Source: Anseranas semipalmata (Eukaryota > Chordata > Aves > Anseriformes > Anseranatidae). From it: a stretch of DNA of 64,000 bases. This document shows positions 1 to 9,582 of the stretch, piece by piece (positions within the stretch are counted from its first letter, which is position 1; the number at the start of each line of letters is the position of its first letter). A model generated the notes under the pieces. That model was not told the origin of the DNA. It saw nothing but the letters and a program-made list of their open reading frames with translations, and did not search any database. The position numbers and the translations under genes were made by a program. The stretch lies in NCBI GenBank assembly GCA_013399115.1, contig VXAA01007203.1, positions 207,562 to 271,561 on the forward strand. The letters are read 5' to 3'.

Positions 1-2220
1 AAAGAGCTCTCAGGAGGTTTGGTGCAGGAAATCAGCAGACTTCTGCATGAGTCACCATGCGCCCAGCCACCAAAGAGCAGAGAGGACAAAGCAGGAGCAG
101 CCCCTTTGAATCAAGCTGCTTGGGCAATCAGCTGTCTGCTCGCCCCTTCCGTCTCCACTCTGCAAGTGTTGGTCTGCAGGAAAGAACAGGTATCCAGCTG
201 TAGCTACACAACCTGAGGTTTAGGAGATGGAGATGCAGAAGGAGAAGAGGCAGAGGCTCAGAGAACATGTGAAAGAAAGAGCTTAGATGGACAAAGGGAG
301 GGCAAAAATTCCTGGTGGCAAGCTTCAGGTCCTGGGCAGGAGATCAGTCAGATGGATAAGCATCCCTGAAGCAGGGGTCATGTGCTTCTTACACATTTAG
401 GGCACCTGATGGGACTAATCATTGCTCATCACAATGAAAGCATGACTAGAGGAAGTTCAGAAGGACACCAAAACCCATGGTATCTTCCATTTTAAGGGGG
501 GGGGAAGTTTTGTGTTTTAGGGGAGGGTAATTTTTTAGATATTTTTGAGGTTTCTGACATTTGCTTTAAACCACTGGGGCTATCAATACTGCTGACATAA
601 AGCAGGATTAACAGGATGGTGAAGTCAGCCGTGATAACCCCATGAGCATTCACCATTCCTCTGCAGTGGACATACAGCTTCTGGGTGTGGAGAGGATAAG
701 CCACATCGCTTGCCCAACAGATGAAGTTCTGCCAGACTCGGGGACTGCATGCCACTGTGGATGCCAGAGAAGGTGTGTCATTCATCCCAGATGTCACAAG
801 GCAGCAACCAAAGAGCTAGACCCATTCCAGGGAGCAAGGATTGCCCAGCGTGATTCACAGTGTGGTGTCCTCCTGCAGGGATGACTCTTTGGGAGGACCT
901 GGAAATCAGCCTGGGCAGCTGAGGCTGAGTGTCCTGCAGCAGCAGGAGCACCCTGGCAAAGGTCTGCATGGACAAAGAAGCTGTTTGCTCAAACCAGATT
1001 TGACTCTTTTTTCGAGAAAGAAGGGAAAAACAATCATGTTATTCTTCAATATAATTAACAAGGTGAATTATTGAATTATTATTATTATTTTAACAAAGAA
1101 ATGGTCCTCAGTTTATCCCCTCGCTTCCAAGGAATGATGTGAACATCTCTCTGAAGCAGAGCTGGAGCAGAGTCACTTGGGCTAGGGTTTCAAATACCTT
1201 CTTCACTGCCAGCAGAAAGAGGGTCTGCAAGGCCATGGGAAGTGGTGTACAGTTGGTCCGCCAGCAGGAGTGGTTTGAAGGACAAGCGTGATGATGGTCA
1301 AGGGTGCACGATGGGCAGCTTGGCATCTGGGGGGCTGCTAGTGGCCATTGAGCCAGATAGTTGGGAAGTTACCAACCTGGCCTCAAGTATGTCTGGTGCA
1401 TATGTGTGAGGTGTGGGACTGCCAGTGCATGGCTGGCATTTCCTCGGAGGCACACAGGAGACAGAGGATGGCAGTGTCACCTTGGGTGGCCAACACCCGT
1501 AGGCAGCATGACTGCAGCATGGAAGACAGCTCTTGGCTGGATCTGGGCAGAGAGCTGCAAAGAAGTTGTCCCAGTATCCACCATTACACAGCAGAAATGA
1601 GGCTACAGCTATAGCACCGAGCTAAAGGCATCCAAGGACCATCTCCAGCATGGAGGCCAAGAGGTGGGCAAAAAGAGGACCTCTTGTGAATAGCCCCGTC
1701 TTTGTGCTATCTCCTCTGTTGTCTCCAGACATTGCATGGGATGATGGTGGTTGGCCCTGTTAAAACCCTGACAGGGAACGTGCTAACAATTACATGATTA
1801 ATTAAGCAAACAGTATGGATGACAGCATCCCAGACAAGGGGATGTTTCCAAGTACTGTTTATTTCCCTTGCTTAGATTCAGCCTTGGAGATCAGATGTTT
1901 TCACACACGTGACATGAGAGCTTAGCCTCTGATTTTGTTCTTGGCTGCACAACACTGCACTACACAACTGTGCTGGCTAGTAAGCATGGCTTTGTTTTGC
2001 TGCCCTCTCCAAAGTTCTGGCCATTGAGTCTTCCTAGATGGAGAACAGAGACTGGAAGTCAATAACTAGAAGTCAGCCAGGGAGCTGCTCATCTCCCAAC
2101 TCCCAGCAGCCTCATACTGGGGTCTTCTCACAAACAGCCTGCAGACAAGTGTCCATGTGTGTAACCACAGCAGTGAGGTGGAACAGAAACATCATGGCTT
2201 GGTCTCATGAAAGCTCTTCA
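1..2220. other. Intergenic sequence, nothing recognised
   Basis: No coding exon, RNA gene or repeat family recognised apart from an ATT run near 1078-1092. Short open frames here lack splice sites, conserved motifs and biased composition. Confidence 0.5.
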
Positions 2221-2345
2221 TAGAATCATAGAATATCCCGAGTTGGAAGGGACCCACAAGGATCATTGAGTCCAACTCCTGGCTCCACACAGGACTTCCT
2301 TCAATTTGTTCTGAAGTTTAACCATTCAGCTTCCCTGTGGGCAGA
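2221..2345 (-). mobile_element. CR1 LINE, 3' tail fragment
   Basis: Starts with the inverted CR1 end (ATAGAATCATAGAAT) followed by GAGTTGGAAGGGACC, the standard CR1 3' untranslated sequence. It is a short 5'-truncated copy. Confidence 0.85.
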
Positions 2346-4000
2346 GCACTAGCTCTGGCAGGCCCTTCTGCCCTCATCACCTCTCAAGTGGCACCTCAGA
2401 AGGTTCCCACATATTTCCATCTATCCCAGCATCACCCCAGACTGTACATATTGCCCTTTCCCACCCATTTGCTAATACAGCCAGGAGCCAAGCATCGCAG
2501 GATGAAGGAGGTTCTCAGCACCAGGTATGATAGTGCCACCAAGGATTTTTCAGCCCTAGATAAAGCCCATGGAAGCAACTGAAGAATCTAACCATGTCTA
2601 GTTTCCCATCCTTCACTTTTCTGGGGGTTGTGGTGGAGGAAGAGACACTGTCAGGGGGGTGCCATTTGTTGCTTTTGGCAGGTAGGACAAGAGCTTGAAG
2701 CACACATTACCCTGGAAGGACAAGAAGCAGCTCTGTGTGTTTAGCATCTCTTGGGTGAGGACAGGCTCCAGATCTTACCATCCCTGAGTCCAAGGACAGA
2801 AGCTGATTAGTAATTTTTCCTTCTGGTTCTTTCCTTCCATCTTTCTCCTCCTCCCTGTAGCTTTACTCACACTTGGACCTGCACAGCTCTTTCCTTGTAC
2901 CCTTCCTGGTTGTGACCACCCCAAAACCACCACGGTGGGGTGTTACCACCATCCCCCTGACACACAGCTGTCCCACCTCAGACTTTCCCAGATGCTTCAG
3001 AGCTTAACTCCCAGGGAAGCCAAGGTGTGCTCGGAGCTAAACCCACCCATGGGTTTACTACAGACCAACGTGGGCTTAAACCCTTCATGTCCCAAATCAC
3101 TGAAGGACTCTGACCGTTTGGTCTGTGGCTGCTCTGACCCCACCTCCCATGTGCTCCCCCTTCCTGGGTGCTGTGAAGGCAGCTGGGTGCTCACTGTGGG
3201 AGTCCCACCATAGTGCAGAGATACTCAGGTTCCACAACACAGCATGGGCAGCCTGGGGCTAGGTTACACTGAGGCGTCAAAATCCTTCTGAGAACCTGCC
3301 CTTTGGCTCCCTTTCTTTGAGTCTTTCTTTGGGTGCCCCAGGGGCATCCCAAGTCTCCATTTACCATATTACCTAACTTACCATATTACCTAATTTTATG
3401 GTGTCTCTGGGACTCCTGGATTGCCCAAATCCCAGTTGGGTCTGGATTAAGTTAAACACAGAATCATACCTGTACTTGGGGGCTGTAATAGGGGAATCCA
3501 GCTGTGATGTCCAGGTGTCCCAAGCTACAGAGGAGGTCACCACCCTTCCAGCTGCCCTGATGCTAGAACCACACTGCAGAAGAGCTGTCACGGAAGCAGC
3601 TATGTCTATGCAAATAATATATGTAGAGTCCAGTCACAGTTTCAAGGGCTGTCCCATATTTGTCCATGCTATTTTATTGTTAGCGTGGTCCTTGGCACAG
3701 TTTGGCCTGACTGACTTAAGACCATCTCTGACAATCCCTGGGCAGGGTGCAGGCTTTATCACAAGTCAGATACACTTTCCAATCGGTATTTTGGAATCAA
3801 CCACGTTATTTTGGAGGGAGAGAGCCTGGCTGTGCAGATGGGTACCAGCTAACCCCAGGGCCAGGAGCAGACAGAGGACATTTCATTTGCTAATATGCCT
3901 TCCCCATCGTGTCCCACCCCTTGTCAGGACCAGAGTGTAGACAGCATGCTAGTAAAATACAACTGAATATGTAAATTCATTATTTTCCAAATGCCTTTCA
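2346..4000. other. Intergenic sequence, nothing recognised
   Basis: Contains a 180-codon plus-strand open frame (3398-3940) with no recognisable domain, no good initiation context and no coding-like composition; judged fortuitous. Confidence 0.5.
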
Positions 4001-4922
4001 TAGAATCATAGAATGGCATAGGTTGAAAAGGACCTTAAAGATCATCTAGTTTCAACCCCCCTGCTCTGGGCAGGGTTGCCAACTACTAGAGCAGGCTGCC
4101 CAGCGCCACATCCAGCCTGGCCTTGAATGCCTCCAGGGATGGGGCATCCACAACCTCTCTGGGCAACCTGTTCCAGTGCCTCACCACCCTCTGAGTGAAA
4201 AAATTCCTCCTAATATCCAACCTAAATCTCCCCTGTCTTAGTTTGTAACCATTTCCCCTTGTCCTATCACTATCAGCGTGTGTGAACAGGCGTTCCCCCT
4301 CCTGTTTATATGCTCCCTTCAGGTACTGGAAGGCCGCAATGAGGTCTCCCCGGAGCCTTCTCTTCTCCAAGCTAAACAAGCCCAGTTCCCTCAACCTTTC
4401 TTCATAGGAGAGGTGTTCCAGCCCTCTGATCATCTTAGTGGCCCTCCTCTGGACCCGTTCCAAGAGCTCCACATCCTTCTTGTGCTGGGGGCCCCAGGCC
4501 TGCACGCAGTATTCCAGGTGGGGTCTCACCAGAGCAGAGTAGAGGGGGACAATCACCTCCCTCTCCCTGCTGGCCACCCCTCTTTTAATGCAGCCCAGGA
4601 CATAGTTGGCCTTCCGAGCCGCAAGCGCGCACTGCCGGCTCATGTCCAGCTTCTCATCCAGCAGGACCCCCAAGTCCATCTCCGCAGGGCTGCTCTCGAG
4701 TTCTTCTTCTCCCAGTCTGTATAAGTACCTGGGATTGCCCCAGCCCAAGTGCATCACCTTGCACTTGGCCTTGTTGAACCTCATTAGGTTCTCTTGGGCC
4801 CACTTCTCCAGCCTGTCCAGGTCCCTCTGGATGGCATCCCTTCCCTCTATGGTATCAACTGCACCGCTCAGCTTGGTGTCGTCCGCAAACTTGAGGGCCT
4901 TGAAGGCCCGCAAACTTGAAGG
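4001..4922 (-). mobile_element. CR1 LINE, 5'-truncated, reverse-transcriptase C-terminal part open
   Basis: The 3' end is at 4001 (CATAGAATCATAGAATGG inverted). On the minus strand 4086-4913 is open for 275 codons. It begins just before [10 protein letters not shown], which holds the reverse-transcriptase FADD catalytic motif, then runs through [34 protein letters not shown] and [11 protein letters not shown] to the natural stop. The copy is young in appearance but lacks the endonuclease and most of the polymerase, so it is inactive. Confidence 0.95.
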
Positions 4923-6449
4923 CCTTTCTGTGAGCCTTCAGAAATTTCTGCCAGGCTGAAGCAGTAGGAGACACACTCTGATCTGGGGCTGTGCTGATCA
5001 GGATCGTATCCTCCTCCTACCCACCTCCATTTGTTTAGCTCTCTGTGTAATTGCATGAACAACCAGACCATGCTGCTTGCAAAACCCCAGCCCTGCTGTG
5101 AGTCAGCAATCAACAGAAATTTCCAAGATGGGTGTTATTCATTCTCTTTTATTTTATGGTGGCTACACAGCCCTGTTGTATGAGAAGCTATAAAAGATTA
5201 ATGAAAGCATCTCTTCTCCATCAAGCTCAAGTTAGGTTCAGACTGGCCTGTCCATGTCTGAACATCAGACGTTCAGAAGACATTCTAGGAACAGATGAGT
5301 GAAACAACTGGAGGTACCGGGGGACCAGGATGTGCTAAGAAGCTTGCATGGGTTATTCACCAGGAACCCAATTTCCCAGGTCATCACAGTCCAGTCCAGA
5401 GAAGGGACCTGCTAACACTGACCAGAACCGCAGTTCCCAGAACCAGGAAGGGACATCTCATCCTGGATGCCTCATTGCAATTGCAGTGCTCATGACTGCA
5501 GCATTCATGAAAGGTAGGTCATATACTGCAATTTGTTTTGCAGCTTTTGATGATCACCTTCCGCTGGTGAATGCCTTGATCAAAAGAAAAATCAAACCAG
5601 CTTGTGAACCTTTTTCACAAGGGCAAATCCTGACTTTAGTGTGTAAGCACCGTGCAATATCACCCAAGTCTGTATGGGTTATGGTTCATTTAACCACCCT
5701 CTGTCTCACTGATCAAGCAAAGAATTAATTGGGCTTGACCTGTAATCCAATGCTATTCAGGTCTCCCAAAGCCCCAGCAATGGGAGTGTTTCAGAGGTCA
5801 AAGCAAGTAACCCCTTCTCAGTTGGGCCCATTCCCATCTTTGTGCAGGCCACTGGACATCAAGTAAGACACGGAGGGTTTGGCTGAGCAGATCCAGCCCT
5901 TCTACTGCCCCCCACCCAAAACTGCTTACCATTCACTTCCCAGCAGAAAAACCTTCCTTCCAGGTGATGCCTTAGAGCCTCAGAGGCTTTCAGCAGATGT
6001 TGATATTCAACTGTCCCATTACAGCATTTGACAACTGGTCACAGCAGTAAAGGTTGCACTCAATTTTTAGCTCACAGCTGAGTTGCAGCCCCCACAGAAA
6101 GAGCAGCATTAGCTGCAGATCTCAAGCTGGGATTGGATTTGCAGCAAAAATAAAAAGGACTCTTTCTGGTGGTGTGCCATAAGAACAGGGAAGGTGATAG
6201 ATTCTGGCTTGCTATGAGGGCAGCTAAAGGCTGCAGGGTGTCTGCAGTGGAAGTCCTTTAGGAGCAGGGCCCAGCTGTGACAGTGCAAAGGAGAGGCAAA
6301 TCTGATGATGCAGAGCAGCAATTTATCCAAGTGGTCTACTGACTTCTTAAAAAACACTGAGTTTAGAAGTTACAAATGTGGCTTTTCCCCCCAAAACTCC
6401 AGCTCTTACCCTCCCAGCCTAAGCTTTGCAGTAACCCTGGGCAACTCAC
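4923..6449. other. Spacer left of the LY6-like exon
   Basis: This would hold the downstream exons if the LY6-like gene is complete. No CxxC or CCxxxxCN LY6 coding pattern is visible on the minus strand. A phase-compatible open segment at 5930-6034 is discussed in the findings. Confidence 0.4.
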
Positions 6450-6501
6450 CAAAGTCCATGCAGAGGACAGCAGCCAGAAACACCGTCAGGAGAGCCTTCA
6501 T
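6450..6501 (-). CDS. Orphan LY6-family-like signal-peptide exon
   Basis: ATG at 6499-6501 opens a 52-base coding exon reading MKALLTVFLAAVLCMDF plus one base, with a consensus TTTG|GTGAGT donor and a CACACAG acceptor-like site 19 bases before the ATG. LY6 family genes have exactly this layout: a short 5' leader, 17 codons of signal peptide starting MK, and a phase-1 intron. The peptide closely resembles the LY6E leader. LY6 genes are clustered near TOP1MT in mammals. No downstream exon with the LY6 CxxC or CCxxxxCN pattern was found to the left, so this may be a partial, decayed or left-extending gene. Confidence 0.5.
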
Positions 6502-7019
6502 CTTGGTTTCCTCTTCTCAGCTGTGTGGTCTTGGAGGCAGCAGCTCCCAACTCTCCTTGGAGTCCTAGCAGGGCTGGTGGCCCACGTGAAGGCTGGTCCC
6601 TGGCTGATGCACATCACCTGCACTACTGATGCATTGCACACCATGCACAGCCTGGACCAAGGGGCTCCCACCTTCTTGCAGAGCTTTGCAGGAGTCCAGT
6701 GCTCACATCTGTCACTGGAGTTTTGTGCGCTGGCTTTGCCCCTGCACACTTTGCTCGATACCTCAAAATGAGCCAAAAGGAAAGCAATTGCCACCAATAG
6801 CAACAGTGCCTCCTTGAAAGAAGACAGGAGATAATAGGTGGGTAGGAAGTGGTGACAAACCTAGGAGGAAGCAAAGCCACCAGAGAGGGGATGAGGACTC
6901 TCAGACTTGCGCTCTGTGCAAAGTGCATTGGACCTGAAGAAAAACGGAAATGCCCACAAACTCATTGAGAACCGGGATGAACACTGCATCTAACTCAGTG
7001 GTTGTTCAGCTTCAGTGGA

Positions 7020-7190
7020 GCCCTGGCACAGGTTGCCCAGAGAGGTTGCGGAGTCTCCCTCACTGGAGATCTTCAAAAGCTACCAGGACATGACCCTAGG
7101 CACCCTGCTGTAGGTAGCCTTGCTTGAGCAGGGGGGTGGGCCACACAACCTCCAGAGGTTCCTTCCAACCTCAATCATTCTGTGATTCTG
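7020..7190 (+). mobile_element. CR1 LINE, 3' end fragment
   Basis: CACAGGTTGCCCAGAGAGGTT leads through the 3' untranslated region to TTCCAACCTCAATCATTCTG and a TGATTCTG end. Confidence 0.85.
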
Positions 7191-7481
7191 TCTCCTCCCA
7201 TCTTCAGTTGCCCAATCTGAGTCAAGGTTGAAGCCTTGGTTTAGTGCTGGGCCACTGGCAAAGCTCGTTTCCCCTGCAACCTTGCAGATTTCCCTTCGGT
7301 GACTTGGTCCAAGAGCTGCTCTACCAGCTCCATTACCATGGCTCTGAGCTTGGCGTGGTACCAGCAAGGTCAGGGGAGCACAAGAGAACTGGAGAAAGAC
7401 CAGGGGAAAGATGCTACTTTATAGCAGGTGCTAATGCTATAACCTCAAAATCTTGTCCTATGGGCAAAGAAGCAGCACACC

Positions 7482-7514
<33 letters not shown>

Positions 7515-7612
7515 TATACATACACACACATATATATACATATACATATATATGTGTGTATATTTATATATATATGTACTTACATATATATGTATATATA
7601 TATATGTACTTT
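7482..7612. repeat. AT/TG microsatellite
   Basis: About 130 bases of alternating TA, CA and TG units, likely variable in length and able to form cruciform or Z-type structures. Confidence 0.95.
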
Positions 7613-8316
7613 AGATACTTTGTTTTCTTCGTTACCCCTAAAACCAGCCTGGTCCAGCTCCAGGTCTGCATTTCTTCAGCTGCCCATGGGTAAGCTGTTA
7701 ATAGCTAAGAGGTCTCCAGTGCCAGCCTTGGCCCCATCTCTTCTCATCCCATACCTGAACTCCTCTGTGCCACGTCCTGCATCACCACTTCTCCAGACCT
7801 CTGCTGTTGTACCAGACCTGCATTTCCCTACATTGTGTCCTTGTGCCAGAGCCATAAATAGCCCATTGTATACAGAATAATGGATTGTTATTGCTATCTA
7901 TATAAAATGACAGTTGTACCATATGAAGATATATAAAAGTAGAACAAATTAGCCATAGCCACCTAGTCAATTAGAAAAATTGCTCTTACAGCTCAGCCAA
8001 GTAAAACAAAGCCTCAGGCAGGTCAAGACAAGCTCAGTCAGAGCAAACCCAGCTAGCCTCAATCCTGAGGCTAACTCAGTACGAAGCTTATGGCCTGTTA
8101 CAATAATTGCAGTTCCAAATTAAGGTGCTGGGGATAACAAAGCATCTTGTCTTAGATTCCTGTAGGGGAAAAAAAAAAACTAGACTGAGCTATTTGGTTT
8201 TATTTATAGAATTATGTATCCTGTTTATTTTTTTTTTTCTTTTCCAGCACACAGGAAGGCACTATGGGGGTAACACAGCACAGCCCCATGCGGAAGTTCT
8301 TTCAAAGATGACAATA

Positions 8317-8431
8317 TGGAAAAGGGAAAAAGGGAAAAAAGGAAAAGGGGAAAAAAGGAAAAAAGGAAAAGGGGAAAAAAGGAAAAGGGGAAAAAAGGAA
8401 AAAGGGGAAAAAAGGAAAAAAGGAAAAGGAA
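8317..8431. repeat. GGAAAA-type purine tract
   Basis: About 115 bases of only A and G on the plus strand, in imperfect GGAAAAAA and GGGGAAAAAA units; a polypurine mirror-like tract. Confidence 0.95.
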
Positions 8432-8654
8432 ACTTATTTGTGCATCAGAGGAGTCAGGGGTTGCGCAGCCACAGTCCAGACACACTGCTTGCTAAAGAGG
8501 CCACGCTGCACAGGCCTGCCTGGCTGGCGTTAGGGAAAGCAGAACTAAGTCAAACAAACAAACAAGAACAATTAAGGAGGACACCGTGAAAGCGGATGTG
8601 AATGAACAACATCCCGTTACAGCACGAACCGCATGCCAGACTGCAAAGATGCTC

Positions 8655-9582
8655 AGATCCTACTGATGATCTGGATGAGGGAATTGAGTGCACCCTCAGC
8701 AAGTTTGCAGATGACTCCAAGTTGGGGGAAGTGTCGATCTGCCGGAGGGTGGGAAGGCCCTGAAGAGGGACCTGGGCAGGTTGGATCAATGGGCAGAGGC
8801 CAATAGGACGATGTTCAACATGGCTAAGTGCTGGGTCCTGCACTTTGGTCACAACAACCCCATGCAACGCTACAGGCTTGGGGCAGGGTGGCTGGAAAGC
8901 TGTGAAGAGGAAAAGGAGCTGGGGGTGTTGGTCGGTGCTCGCCTGAACATGAGCCAGCAGTGTGCCCAGGTGGCCAAGAAGGCCAACAGCATCCTGGCTT
9001 GTATCAGAAACAGTGTGGCCAGCAGGACTAGGGAAGTGATTGTCCCCCTGTACCTGGCTCTGGTGAGGCCGCACCTTGAGGCCTGTGTTCAGTTTTGGGC
9101 CCCTCACTACAGGAAGGACATCGAGGTGCTGGTGTCCAGAGAAGGGCAACAAAACTGGTGAGGGGTCTGGAGAACAAGTCTGATGAGGAGCAGCTGAGGG
9201 AGCTGGGGTTGTTTAGTCTGGAGAAGAGGAGGCTCAGGGGAGACCTTATTGCCCTCTACAACTACCTGAAAGGAAGTTGTGATGAGCTGGGGGTTGGCCT
9301 CTTCTTGCAGATAACTAGTGATAGGACTAGAGGGAATGGCCTCAAGTTGTGCCAGGGGAGGTTCAGGTTGGAAATTAGGAGAAATTTCTTATCAGAAAGA
9401 GCGGTTAAGTATTGGAACAGGTTGCCCAGGGAGGCGGTAGAGTCACCGTCCTTGGGGGTGTTTAAGGAAAGGTTGGATGTGGTACTTAGGGACATGGTTT
9501 AGTGGGTAGTGTTGGTGGTAGGGGGACAGTTGGATTAGATGATCTTGGAGGTCTTTTCCAACCTTAATGATTCTATGACCCC
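8655..9582 (+). mobile_element. CR1 LINE, 5'-truncated, one frameshift
   Basis: Begins in the reverse transcriptase ([11 protein letters not shown]) and ends with GATTCTATGAC. The protein reads [20 protein letters not shown] in one frame, then from about 9130 continues as [20 protein letters not shown] in another, so one indel splits it. It is an inactive, moderately old copy. Confidence 0.93.

Noticed and set aside
492..797. 101-codon minus-strand open frame with a hydrophobic stretch
   Set aside because: Looked briefly like a membrane or GPI-tail exon, but no splice sites or family motif could be matched.
3398..3940. 180-codon plus-strand open frame
   Set aside because: No recognisable domain, no splice context, ordinary intergenic composition; long open frames occur by chance over this length.
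6060..6130. CCSFCGGCN-like and YCCDQLSN-like readings on the minus strand near the LY6-like exon
   Set aside because: Superficially like the LY6 CCxxxxCN end, but spacing is wrong, stops interrupt, and the two readings are in different frames.
7244..7693. 149-codon open frame with Tyr/Ile/Thr repeats
   Set aside because: Translation of the AT/TG microsatellite.
8107..8589. 160-codon Lys/Gly-rich open frame
   Set aside because: Translation of the GGAAAA purine repeat; not a gene.
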